64,000 bases of DNA from contig JAEWJT010000004.1 in NCBI GenBank assembly GCA_023386345.1, positions 1 to 64,000 of the forward strand, read 5' to 3'. The stretch is from Bacillota bacterium. GTDB taxonomy: Bacteria; Bacillota; Clostridia; Tissierellales; Sedimentibacteraceae. A program made the translations under genes and the position numbers. Positions within the stretch are counted from its first letter, which is position 1, and each line of letters starts with the position of its first letter. Below are positions 1 through 7,473 of this stretch, piece after piece. The notes below the pieces were generated by a model. The model had not been told where the DNA came from, made no database searches, and saw nothing but the letters and a program-made list of their open reading frames with translations.

Positions 1-2
1 AT

Positions 3-275
3 GAAACGTTTCACAGTCGCTTCCCCTCTATGTTGTCCGGAGGAGAACAGCAAAGAATTGCAATAGCTCGTGCATTGTCGACAAATGCTGATGTAATTTT
101 AGCGGACGAGCCAACAGGTAATCTAGACGTCGGGAACAGTAACAATATCGTTGAATTGTTAATGAAGCTTGCACATGAAGAGGATTATTGCGTTATTGTA
201 GTTACGCACGATTTAAGCATAGCAGAAAAAGCAGATGTAGTATTGAAAATGGAAGATGGAAAGATAGTTAATTAA
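3..275 (+). CDS. ABC transporter ATP-binding protein, 3' end only
   Basis: This is the C-terminal part of an ABC ATPase whose reading frame is already open at the window edge; the first in-frame ATG at 30 is internal because the residues before it (ETFHSRFPS) continue the family sequence. Visible motifs are the signature LSGGEQQR, Walker B with the D-loop (VILADEPTGNLD) and the switch histidine in VVTHDLS. This pattern fits the LolD/FtsE/MacB-type ATPases that power lipoprotein, peptide or division-related permeases. The permease must lie upstream, outside the window, so the substrate cannot be named. A terminator follows directly, so this is the last gene of its operon. Confidence 0.9.
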   Translation, partial: ETFHSRFPSMLSGGEQQRIAIARALSTNADVILADEPTGNLDVGNSNNIVELLMKLAHEEDYCVIVVTHDLSIAEKADVVLKMEDGKIVN

Positions 276-289
276 GAAGGTAAGCATAT

Positions 290-338
290 TAAAAAGGATA
301 TTCTAAATTATCTTTAGGATATCCTCTTTTAATTTTTT
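290..338. terminator. Bidirectional Rho-independent terminator
   Basis: An imperfect hairpin (AAAAGGATAT arm against ATATCCTCTTTT arm) is followed by a T-run on the plus strand and preceded by an A-run, so it can end both the ABC gene and the convergent FtsH-like gene. Confidence 0.75.
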
Positions 339-352
339 TAAGTTAATATTTT

Positions 353-1903
353 TTAATTCGCTTGTGCTTCAAGTTTAAACTGTTCAAATATTTCTTCAAG
401 TTTATAGCAGTCAATGCTTTCGTACTTAATTAGATATTGTGCTATATATTCTGTTAAATCTTTATTGCTTTCTAAAATAGAAAGAGCATCTTTATATAAG
501 CTTTTTATAAGCTCCGAAGCTTCTAATCTTATTGGTTCTACAAAATATTTAAACAAACGCTCATCAACATAAAAGTTTTCGAGATTTTGGCTCATTCCGT
601 AGCTGCATATCATTTCATATACTAAATTACTTGATTCTTTTAAATCATTTGAAGCTCCAGAGGATATCTCTCCTACAAATATTTCTTCCGCGGCTCTTCC
701 TGATAGAAAGACAGTAATTCTGTTATATAATTCAATTTTTGTGTATAAATATTTATCCTCAATAGGAAATTTCATAACATATCCTAGAGCCTTATCTCTT
801 GGAACTATAGAAATCTTCTGTATTTTATCTATATTCAACACCTTTGCCGCAACAGCGTGACCAGCTTCGTGGTATGCTACTGTTTGTTTTTCTTTTTTAC
901 TCACAGTAGGATTTTTTATCTCAAGACCAGCAGCAATTTTTTCTATAGCAAATTCAAAGTTTTCTTGAAGGATTTTTTTACTTTTATCCTTTATAGCTTT
1001 TAGTGCCGCCTCGTTTGCAATATTTGCAAGCTGAGCTCCTGAAAATCCATGTGTTTTAGTGGCAATATCTGATAAATTTATTTTTTTGTCAAGAGGTTTA
1101 TTTTTAGTATGAACTTCAAGTATTTTTAACCTTGAATTGTAATTTGGATTTCCTACATATATTTTTCTGTCAAATCTTCCTGGTCTTAAAAGTGCTTCAT
1201 CAAGCAAATCCAATCTATTTGTAGCTGCAACTACAACAACATTTTGAACATTATAAAAGCCGTCAAGCTCAATTAACAATTGGTTTAGTGTCTGGTCTTT
1301 TTCATTATTGCTTTCAGTGTTTCTTTTTGCTCCTAAAGCATCAATTTCATCAATAAAAACTATGCTTGGTGCTTCCTTTTTGGCTTTTTCGAATAAAGTT
1401 CTTACTCTTTTTGCTCCTACGCCAACATATTTTTCAACAAATTCTGATCCGCTTGCATAGATGAAATTAGCCTTGGCTTCTCCTGCTATAGCTTTAGCGA
1501 GAATTGTTTTTCCTGTTCCAGGAGGCCCATGAAGTATGACGCCACGAGGAATTTTTGCACCCATTGCTATGTATTTCTGCTCATTGTTCAAAAAATCAAT
1601 TATATCGTTGAAATCATCTTTGATTTCTTCAAGTCCAGCTATATCATTAAATGAAAATTTTGAAACAGAAACCTCGCTGTTTGTTTTATCAATGCTATTA
1701 ACAGATAATGAAAATTCATCATCTTTTTTAATATTTTTCTTTTTGTTTGAAATAAAATGTGTTATAGTAGATATAATATATACTATGTATATTATCACAG
1801 GTGAATAAAACCAAATTGATAATGGAAATAATTTTGACAAAGTATATATTAAAGTTGTATATAAAGCAAATATAAATGATAAGAGATAAAATTTAATGTT
1901 CAT
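353..1903 (-). CDS. Short FtsH-like membrane AAA+ zinc metalloprotease
   Basis: Membrane-anchored ATP-dependent protease of the FtsH (M41) family, which unfolds and degrades membrane and cytosolic proteins. The N terminus has two hydrophobic segments (about 5-25 and 29-51) separated by only a few residues. The AAA module has Walker A GPPGTGKT at 126-133 and Walker B IVFIDE at 181-186. The peptidase has the zinc motif HEAGH at 345-349 and the usual downstream SGASNDL segment that carries the third zinc ligand. At 516 residues it is shorter than the usual FtsH of about 600-650: the extracytoplasmic domain between the two membrane segments and the long C-terminal tail are missing. It stands alone on its strand. 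A second, full-length FtsH elsewhere in the genome is likely, so I give no symbol. Confidence 0.9.
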   Translation of the reverse strand: MNIKFYLLSFIFALYTTLIYTLSKLFPLSIWFYSPVIIYIVYIISTITHFISNKKKNIKKDDEFSLSVNSIDKTNSEVSVSKFSFNDIAGLEEIKDDFNDIIDFLNNEQKYIAMGAKIPRGVILHGPPGTGKTILAKAIAGEAKANFIYASGSEFVEKYVGVGAKRVRTLFEKAKKEAPSIVFIDEIDALGAKRNTESNNEKDQTLNQLLIELDGFYNVQNVVVVAATNRLDLLDEALLRPGRFDRKIYVGNPNYNSRLKILEVHTKNKPLDKKINLSDIATKTHGFSGAQLANIANEAALKAIKDKSKKILQENFEFAIEKIAAGLEIKNPTVSKKEKQTVAYHEAGHAVAAKVLNIDKIQKISIVPRDKALGYVMKFPIEDKYLYTKIELYNRITVFLSGRAAEEIFVGEISSGASNDLKESSNLVYEMICSYGMSQNLENFYVDERLFKYFVEPIRLEASELIKSLYKDALSILESNKDLTEYIAQYLIKYESIDCYKLEEIFEQFKLEAQAN

Positions 1904-1981
1904 TTTAAAGCTCCTTAAGTGATATCTTATAACTATTTTGCCCTTAATAACAAAAAAATATTACAAAAATAAAAAATATTG

Positions 1982-2010
1982 TTGACATTTTTTATATTAG
2001 GCTATATACT
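1982..2010 (+). promoter_or_regulatory. Sigma-A-type promoter of infC-rpmI-rplT
   Basis: A consensus -35 TTGACA (1982-1987), a 17-nt spacer and -10 TATACT (2005-2010). It is the only strong promoter ahead of the ribosomal operon. Confidence 0.85.
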
Positions 2011-2017
2011 ATTATAG

Positions 2018-2241
2018 TGACAAGAAGAAGTAACCGCTTCTCACCTTATGGCGTATGCAGTTGTAGCAGATTTCTATGAAATATTAGAAAATTGCATTTC
2101 AGACAAATATTGATTTTGTCAGATAATTTTTTACTGTATTACTGTTAGTAAGGTTATCATAAAAGATACAGTTTTTTGTATGTTTGAGGTAGCGGTTTGT
2201 AGCTATCTTTTTTATTGCGATATTGTAGGAGGTGTGTCTTT
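2018..2241 (+). promoter_or_regulatory. L20-type autoregulatory leader of infC-rpmI-rplT
   Basis: The 225-nt leader ends in a terminator-like hairpin just before infC: GGTAGC (2188-2193) pairs with GCTATC (2202-2207) and six T follow. The segment AACCGCT at 2032-2038 is complementary over 7 nt to AGCGGTT at 2191-2197, which overlaps the left arm of that terminator, so the two pairings exclude or modulate each other. In Bacillus subtilis the same operon has a leader where ribosomal protein L20 drives premature termination by stabilising such a long-range pairing. Assignment to that family rests on position and these pairings, not on a covariance search. Confidence 0.75.
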
Positions 2242-2748
2242 ATTAAAGAACTTCAAATTAACGAACAGATTCGTGAAAAGGAAGTAAGAGTCATTGACTC
2301 AGATGGAAGTCAGCTAGGAGTTATAAGCACAAGTGAGGCTTTAAATCTTGCTGAAAAACAAAAATTGGATTTAGTTAATATATCGCCAAATGCTGAACCA
2401 CCAGTTTGTAGAATTATGAGCTATGGAAAGTATAAGTATGAATTAGCTAAAAAAGAAAAAGAATCTAAGAAAAAACAAAAAGTTATTAACGTAAAAGAAA
2501 TTAGATTAACCCCAAATATAGAAGAGCATGATTTAGCTGTAAAAGCGAAAAATGCTTCTAAGATTTTAGATGATGGGGACAGAATAAAAGTTGTTGTTAG
2601 ATTTAGAGGAAGAGAAATAGGATATTCAGAAGCAGGCCAAAATGTTTTAATGAAATTTGCTGAATTGATTGCTGAAAAGTCAACAATTGATAAATTACCT
2701 AAAATTGAAGGCAGAAATATGATTATGTTCTTAAATCCTAAAAACTAA
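2242..2748 (+). CDS. infC: Translation initiation factor IF-3
   Basis: IF-3 binds the 30S subunit, keeps it apart from 50S and checks the initiator codon-anticodon match. The product has the N-terminal domain (NEQIREKEVRVID, SDGSQLGVIS), a lysine-rich linker near 75-90 and the C-terminal domain (VKEIRLTPNIEEHDL). I choose the ATT codon at 2242 as start: the SD AGGAGG at 2227-2232 stands 9 nt before it, while an upstream TTG at 2215 overlaps the terminator region and has no SD. A rare AUU start is the classic feature of infC and lets IF-3 regulate its own translation. The 168-residue length fits the family. First gene of the infC-rpmI-rplT operon; the 167 nt before rpmI hold only weak hairpins. 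Confidence 0.92.
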   Translation: MKELQINEQIREKEVRVIDSDGSQLGVISTSEALNLAEKQKLDLVNISPNAEPPVCRIMSYGKYKYELAKKEKESKKKQKVINVKEIRLTPNIEEHDLAVKAKNASKILDDGDRIKVVVRFRGREIGYSEAGQNVLMKFAELIAEKSTIDKLPKIEGRNMIMFLNPKN

Positions 2749-2915
2749 CTTTATCAACGAAGCTAAAAAAATTATAAGTAATTATAAATAATGATAAATA
2801 TGTGTGAAGCCCATACACAAATATTATGCTTTTTTAGGCTTTCTTCGGAAATGATGAAAAGAAAAGCTGATATTCTTGTGTAACAGGTGCATTAGTACGA
2901 TAAGGAGGAAATAAA

Positions 2916-3110
2916 ATGCCAAAGGTAAAAACTAATAGATCAGCAGCTAAGAGATTTACAAAAACAGGAAGCGGAAAATTCAAAAGAACAAAATCTGGTA
3001 AAAACCATTTTACAGGTAAAAAAGGTAGTAAATCAATAAGAAATTTAAGAAAAGGTACCTTAGTATCTGCTGCAGACACACCAAGAATAAGAGAGATATT
3101 ACCATACTAA
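2916..3110 (+). CDS. rpmI: 50S ribosomal protein L35
   Basis: Small, very basic 64-residue protein of the large ribosomal subunit. The start MPKVKTNRSAAKRF and the motif GKNHFTGKK are hallmarks of the L35 family, and the length is typical. A strong SD (AAGGAGG) lies 8 nt before the ATG. It sits between infC and rplT, the standard order, and is expected to be co-transcribed with them and to share the L20 feedback control. Confidence 0.97.
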   Translation: MPKVKTNRSAAKRFTKTGSGKFKRTKSGKNHFTGKKGSKSIRNLRKGTLVSAADTPRIREILPY

Positions 3111-3137
3111 GAATAAGGTTAAAGGAGGAAATTTAAA

Positions 3138-3482
3138 ATGGCAAGAGTTAAAAGAGCAGTCAATGCTAAAAAAAATCATCGTAAAGTCCTAAAACTTGCT
3201 AAAGGATACTATGGTGCTAAGAGTAAGTTATTTAAAATGGCTAATCAAGCAGTTATGAAGTCGCTTGCTTACGCATATGTAGGAAGAAAGCAAAAGAAAA
3301 GAGAATACAGACAATTGTGGATAGCAAGAATTAATGCTGCTACAAGAGCAAATGGTATTTCATACAGCAAATTTATAAGCGGATTAAAGCAAGCTAACAT
3401 AGAAATCAACAGAAAAATGCTTTCTGAAATGGCAATACATGATCCAGCAGGATTTACAAAGCTTATAGAAATGGTAAAATAG
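3138..3482 (+). CDS. rplT: 50S ribosomal protein L20
   Basis: Large-subunit assembly protein that binds 23S rRNA early in ribosome assembly and also serves as the repressor of its own operon through the leader RNA. The 114-residue sequence starts MARVKRAVNAKKNHRKVLK and contains the conserved GYYGAKSKLF and NAATRANGISYSKFI stretches. The SD AAAGGAGG is well placed. It is the last gene of the operon, with a terminator directly after it. Confidence 0.97.
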   Translation: MARVKRAVNAKKNHRKVLKLAKGYYGAKSKLFKMANQAVMKSLAYAYVGRKQKKREYRQLWIARINAATRANGISYSKFISGLKQANIEINRKMLSEMAIHDPAGFTKLIEMVK

Positions 3483-3510
3483 ATTATATATACTTAGTTT
3501 TAAAATAAAA

Positions 3511-3535
3511 AAAGACTGGATTCAGTCTTTTTATT
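3511..3535. terminator. Bidirectional terminator between rplT and luxS
   Basis: A perfect 8-bp stem AAAGACTG/CAGTCTTT with a 4-nt loop has a T-run on one side and an A-run on the other, so it serves the two convergent genes. Confidence 0.85.
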
Positions 3536-3548
3536 ATTTTTTGTATTA

Positions 3549-4028
3549 CTATTCAGGATAATAAAGATTTTCCTCTTTAATATTTAACAGCACATCATTT
3601 AAGAATTTTTTTGCTTCATATTTAGCCATTGGTAAATTCATATCTAAATAGTTGCCGCATGATTTTGCGTCTGCCCCTGGTACTTCTCCCTCATAATCAG
3701 CTACAAATTCAAACATTTCACAGATTATATCAACTATGTCTTTTGATTTTAAATCACCCTTAAATATAACATAGAAACCTGTTCTGCATCCCATTGGACC
3801 AAAATATACGGTTTTTTCGTTATAAATGTTATGATTTCTCAGAAAAGTTGCAGCTAAATGCTCAATAGTGTGAATTTCAGCAGTATTCATAACCGGTTCT
3901 TTGTTTGGCTCTTTCATTCTAATGTCAAAGGTGCTTACATATTGGTCAGAAACTATATCTTTTCTTGATACGTATATTCCTCTTTTTAAGTTTAGGTGAT
4001 TAACTTGAAAGCTTTCGATTTTTTTCAT
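3549..4028 (-). CDS. luxS: S-ribosylhomocysteine lyase
   Basis: LuxS splits S-ribosylhomocysteine into homocysteine and DPD, the precursor of autoinducer-2, and thereby recycles the product of SAM-dependent methylations. The metal ligands are visible as His53 and His57 in HTIEH and Cys124 in KSCGN; the catalytic cysteine is Cys81 in GPMGCRTG. I choose the ATG at 4028 because it has the SD GGAGG close upstream and the longer frame would overlap the end of the neighbour. The protein is then 159 residues, normal for LuxS. It lies 16 nt downstream of a SpoU-type methyltransferase on the same strand and is probably co-transcribed with it. Confidence 0.96.
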   Translation of the reverse strand: MKKIESFQVNHLNLKRGIYVSRKDIVSDQYVSTFDIRMKEPNKEPVMNTAEIHTIEHLAATFLRNHNIYNEKTVYFGPMGCRTGFYVIFKGDLKSKDIVDIICEMFEFVADYEGEVPGADAKSCGNYLDMNLPMAKYEAKKFLNDVLLNIKEENLYYPE

Positions 4029-4044
4029 AATTCCTCCGACTGTT

Positions 4045-4833
4045 TTATAATTTTTTTCTAATTTCATAAATACTTATAGCTGCTGCTATAGAAGCGTTTA
4101 AGGATTCTGTTTGACCTGTCATTTTTATGGTTATACATTCATCAGAAGCTTCTTTAAGCTCTTTTGATACGCCATTTCCCTCATTGCCTATTATCAAGCA
4201 TATTTTTTTAGGATTATTGATATCCTCAAATGACTTATCAGAATCAACTACAGTTGATATTACAGAAAATTCTTGATTTTGTAAATTGTTTATAAAATTA
4301 ATACTGTTTTCAATTTCTACAATAGGAACTCTGAATATAGCACCAGCGCAGGCCCTGACTGTTTTATCATTGTAAGCATCTACACAGCTGGGAGATAGAA
4401 TAACTGCACAAGGGCCAAAAGCATCTGCTGTTCTTATGATAGTGCCAAGATTGCCAGGGTCTTGAAGTTTATCGCAAAATACCATAAAATTATAATTTTT
4501 CATAATATCTTCAATATTGTGTTTTGGTTTTTTTGCTATTCCTATAATACCTTGAGAATTTACTGTACTTGAAACTTCCTTAAATAGATTATTGTCAAGC
4601 GAATGATATTCTATTTTATTTTCATCAAGACATTTTATTAAATTTGATGAATCTTTTTTATCATTTAGACTTTCTGAGATAAATATAAATTCAAAGCATA
4701 CATTTTCTTTTATAGCTTCTTCTATCAACTTTATACCTTCGATAATATAAAATCCATGCAAATCTCTAGCTTTTTTATTTTCAAGACTGCGAACAAGTTT
4801 AATTTTTTGATTATCCTTACTTTTTATAAACAT
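4045..4833 (-). CDS. SpoU/TrmH family RNA 2'-O-methyltransferase
   Basis: SAM-dependent methyltransferase that adds a 2'-O-methyl group to a ribose of rRNA or tRNA. The N-terminal 90 residues form the substrate-binding SpoU_sub_bind-like domain (FYIIEGIKLIEEAI). The C-terminal knotted SPOUT domain shows the three family motifs: NLGTIIRTADAFG, IIGNEGNGVSKEL and MTGQTESLNASIAAA. The length of 262 residues suits RlmB/YsgA-like members often found near rplT in Firmicutes. The exact target nucleotide cannot be read from the sequence. It is the first gene of a probable operon with luxS, whose enzyme works in the recycling pathway of the methylation by-product SAH. Confidence 0.92.
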   Translation of the reverse strand: MFIKSKDNQKIKLVRSLENKKARDLHGFYIIEGIKLIEEAIKENVCFEFIFISESLNDKKDSSNLIKCLDENKIEYHSLDNNLFKEVSSTVNSQGIIGIAKKPKHNIEDIMKNYNFMVFCDKLQDPGNLGTIIRTADAFGPCAVILSPSCVDAYNDKTVRACAGAIFRVPIVEIENSINFINNLQNQEFSVISTVVDSDKSFEDINNPKKICLIIGNEGNGVSKELKEASDECITIKMTGQTESLNASIAAAISIYEIRKKL

Positions 4834-4896
4834 AATATTATTCCTTTTTAATTTTTTTCTAATGCCTTATTAATGTCTTTATAATACCTTTTAGAT

Positions 4897-4905
4897 ATTA
4901 TAACA
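4897..4905 (-). promoter_or_regulatory. Extended -10 promoter for the methyltransferase-luxS pair
   Basis: On the minus strand TGT is followed by TATAAT (4902-4897), an extended -10 element. No good -35 is seen 17 nt further out (TTAAAA). Confidence 0.5.
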
Positions 4906-5035
4906 CATAAATAATTTATTTTAATAGATGTTTTTTATATTTATCTTTTATTTTAATCAGTTTTATTTAAAGTCATTGAAAATGCAAATAATATCACTTG
5001 CTTATAGAAAATTTAAAAATTTATCTATAAAACTC

Positions 5036-5086
5036 TTGACAGTAAAACAATGTTATGTTACATTAAATATAACAAAACATTGTTAC
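5036..5086 (+). promoter_or_regulatory. Promoter with a long dyad, likely operator of the YhbD-like regulator
   Basis: -35 TTGACA at 5036-5041 and a weak -10 TACATT at 5059-5064 (17-nt spacer). An imperfect inverted repeat covers the core promoter: the left arm begins at 5042 and the right arm ends at 5086, both carrying ACAATGTT/AACATTGT cores around a 9-nt centre. Because the next gene encodes a MerR-like DNA-binding protein, autoregulation at this dyad is a natural inference. Confidence 0.6.
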
Positions 5087-5131
5087 GCTATAGATTTATT
5101 ATTAGACAATTTCATAGAAAGGGGTAGCGGT

Positions 5132-5764
5132 TTGATATCAAAAAAAGACTTACTAAAAGAAACAGGAATATCCTATGGACAGCTATACAGATGGAAACGC
5201 GAAAATTTAATACCAGAAGAATGGTTTATAAAACAATCATCATTTACTGGTCAAGAGACTTTCTTTCCAAGAGAAAAAATACTTAGTAGGATAAAAGCTA
5301 TACAAGAATTAAAAGACGAGTATTCTCTTGAGGAATTATCAAAGATGCTTTCACCAGAGATTTCTCAAAGAATTTTCACCAAAAAGGATTTTAGTGTCAT
5401 AGAGGAAATAGATATGGATTTAGTGCCTATATTTCTCAATGATTTTGAAAAGTCAAACTTTGACTTTATAGAAATAATAATAATTATTGCATTTTCTAAA
5501 CTTAAAAAAGAGTTTTATGAAATAAAGCAAGAGCATTATATCAGCATGATAAACGGTATAATGGATTATTATCAAAAATTAAAGAATATAGAGTATACTC
5601 TCATGATTTATTATAAATCAAAGGAATATTATGCTGTATTATGCTCAAATAATTCAACGCTTTTTGTTGATAAAAGCCTAGAACTTATAAAATCTATTAA
5701 GCTTGATGAAATTTCCAATATAATAAAAATCAAATATAAAAATAGTTTAAATTTTAAATTTTAA
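5132..5764 (+). CDS. YhbD-like MerR-type HTH regulator (DUF4004)
   Basis: The first 70 residues (LISKKDLLKETGISYGQLYRW, then KRENLIPEEWF and FTGQETFFPREKILSRI) match the MerR-like winged HTH of Bacillus subtilis YhbD. The remaining 140 residues form a helical effector region without a known ligand. I choose the TTG at 5132 because an SD AAAGGGG lies 7 nt before it and the product (210 residues) then matches the length of YhbD; the longer frame from 4928 would run through the promoter. In B. subtilis yhbD stands next to the two bactofilin genes yhbE and yhbF (bacE, bacF), and the same order is found here with a 19-nt gap to the first one. It probably regulates the bactofilin genes and itself. 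Confidence 0.82.
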   Translation: MISKKDLLKETGISYGQLYRWKRENLIPEEWFIKQSSFTGQETFFPREKILSRIKAIQELKDEYSLEELSKMLSPEISQRIFTKKDFSVIEEIDMDLVPIFLNDFEKSNFDFIEIIIIIAFSKLKKEFYEIKQEHYISMINGIMDYYQKLKNIEYTLMIYYKSKEYYAVLCSNNSTLFVDKSLELIKSIKLDEISNIIKIKYKNSLNFKF

Positions 5765-5783
5765 TGAAAATAAGGAGGATAGT

Positions 5784-6722
5784 ATGTCAAGAAAATTAAC
5801 TTCAATGGGCTCAAATACTCATTCAGGAATAAAGGTTGATAGTATTAAGAACATGGGTGATGCGAAACTATATAATTGCGTTGCTGAGGATGTAAAGGTT
5901 ATGGGTCAAACTCATTGTGAATTCTGTATATTTGACAATATAAACTGTATGGGTGAGGCATATCTGAAAAATAGCAGTATAAAAAATGCTAAATTTATGG
6001 GAGATACAATCTTTGAAAATGCTAGCTTTGAAACGGTAAAAGCTATGGGTAAACTTGATGTTAAAGAAAGCTCAAAAACTGATAGTCTAAAAATAATGGG
6101 AAATGTAAGTGCCGAGAACTTGTACTCAAAAGTTTTGAGTGTTGGCTCAGATAATGGAAATTATATAGGAATTTTTAAAATAGGGGGATTATTTAATTCT
6201 GTAAATAAAGTAAAATTTAAAGGTGACTTTTCAGGAGAAACTCTTGAGAGCGTTTTTGAATTAGAATTGAATGGAACATTAAAATTTAAAAACCTTATAT
6301 TCAAAAATTCCTTTAAAACATTAAATGACATTGAATGTGAACAATTTTATTCTCTTGGAGAGATAAATGCACAAAGTATAAATTCAGAATATACATTTGT
6401 AAGACCTTTCCCAAATAGCAAGATTAAGAGTATAACAGGCTCAAAGGTTATGATTTGCAGAGATTTTTCTTCTACAGATGAATTTAAAAAAATACCAAAA
6501 AATTATTCAGATTCCTTATATGAAAATTATGATAATAAAGTTGGAGTATTAGAAGTAGATTTAATAGAGGCAGATGATATATATATTGAGAATGTAAATG
6601 CAGATTGCGTTAGAGGAAAAAATATTGTGATTGGCAGTAACTGCCATATAAAGCAAGTAGAATATACTGATGAAATTGAGATAAGTAAAAATAGCATAGT
6701 AGATAATAGCATAAATAATTAA
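5784..6722 (+). CDS. Bactofilin-like polymer-forming protein (BacE/YhbE type)
   Basis: A 312-residue protein with no signal peptide or membrane segment. Its first 110 residues show the pair Met-Gly recurring every 16 residues five times (MGDAKLYN, MGQTHCEF, MGEAYLKN, MGDTIFEN, MGKLDVKE), with hydrophobic residues alternating in between. This is the signature of a right-handed beta-helix with one rung per repeat, as in bactofilins, which polymerise into cytoplasmic filaments without nucleotide. The later part continues with looser rungs, and the C-terminal segment (IYIENVNADCVRGKNIVIGSN) resembles that of the next gene (CEVNLVEYSEAIDI against CHIKQVEYTDEIEI), so the two are paralogues. B. subtilis BacE/BacF are needed for flagellar assembly; whether that holds here is not shown by the sequence. 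Confidence 0.78.
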   Translation: MSRKLTSMGSNTHSGIKVDSIKNMGDAKLYNCVAEDVKVMGQTHCEFCIFDNINCMGEAYLKNSSIKNAKFMGDTIFENASFETVKAMGKLDVKESSKTDSLKIMGNVSAENLYSKVLSVGSDNGNYIGIFKIGGLFNSVNKVKFKGDFSGETLESVFELELNGTLKFKNLIFKNSFKTLNDIECEQFYSLGEINAQSINSEYTFVRPFPNSKIKSITGSKVMICRDFSSTDEFKKIPKNYSDSLYENYDNKVGVLEVDLIEADDIYIENVNADCVRGKNIVIGSNCHIKQVEYTDEIEISKNSIVDNSINN

Positions 6723-6830
6723 AATTTTAAAATATTTTAAATTATAAGATTTATTAAAAATTTATTATTGTTTTAAACATGTAGTAGCATTGTGAAATAT
6801 TGAATTCTTTAAAATATAAGGAGTGATAAA

Positions 6831-7439
6831 ATGAATGAATTAAGAGATTTAAAAATTGAGGGAATTGGCTCAAGCTATGGCGGAGAATATAATAGGGTAA
6901 AACTCGAAGGCATGACAACAATTAAGGATAATTTAAAATGTATATCATTTTCTTCTCAAGGAATGTGCAAATGCGAGGCTGAGCTAATAGCTGATGATAT
7001 TAGAATTGAGGGAACATTTAGGTCAAGAGGTAATATCAAAGCTAAAAAGATTAATATTGAAGGAATTGCAAAATTTGAAGATTGTTCCATTAATTCTGAT
7101 GAGATAAATGCAGAGGGAGTTATAAAATGCAATGAACTTTCGGCAGATAATATAAAAATTGAAGGAGTATGCAGAGCGGAAAAAGTATTTGGTGAATCAA
7201 TAGAGATTAATCCAAAATTAGGCAGAAAAAAGGGATTTTTTGATTTTTTTAATAATTATGATATATCTAAAGTAGAATTAATAGAATGTACAGAACTCAA
7301 AGCTGACGGACTTAGTGCAGATACAATAAGAGCAAGTAAGGTTAAGCTTGGCAGGTATTGTGAAGTCAATCTTGTAGAGTACAGTGAAGCTATTGACATA
7401 CATCCAAGCGCTAAGATTAAGGAACTAATAAAAATATAA
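6831..7439 (+). CDS. Bactofilin-like polymer-forming protein (BacF/YhbF type)
   Basis: A 202-residue soluble protein with beta-helix repeats marked by Glu-Gly every 16-18 residues (EGTFRSRG, EGIAKFED, EGVIKCNE, EGVCRAEK). The opening LKIEGIGSSYGGEYNRVKLEG resembles B. subtilis YhbE/YhbF. A variable insertion (GRKKGFFDFFNNYDISK) interrupts the helix near residue 130, and the last 50 residues resume the rung pattern and match the end of the preceding protein. An SD AAGGAG lies ahead of the ATG. The 108-nt AT-rich gap from the previous gene contains no obvious terminator, so the pair can be co-transcribed and may co-polymerise. Confidence 0.78.
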   Translation: MNELRDLKIEGIGSSYGGEYNRVKLEGMTTIKDNLKCISFSSQGMCKCEAELIADDIRIEGTFRSRGNIKAKKINIEGIAKFEDCSINSDEINAEGVIKCNELSADNIKIEGVCRAEKVFGESIEINPKLGRKKGFFDFFNNYDISKVELIECTELKADGLSADTIRASKVKLGRYCEVNLVEYSEAIDIHPSAKIKELIKI

Positions 7440-7473
7440 TATTAATAATTATGATGATTTTGTGAGGTGAATA

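Noticed and set aside
2215..2241. TTG start for infC
   Set aside because: It overlaps the leader terminator, lacks an SD and adds residues not seen in IF-3.
4928..5131. N-terminal extension of the YhbD-like protein
   Set aside because: It runs through the promoter and dyad; YhbD homologues begin at the sequence coded from 5132.
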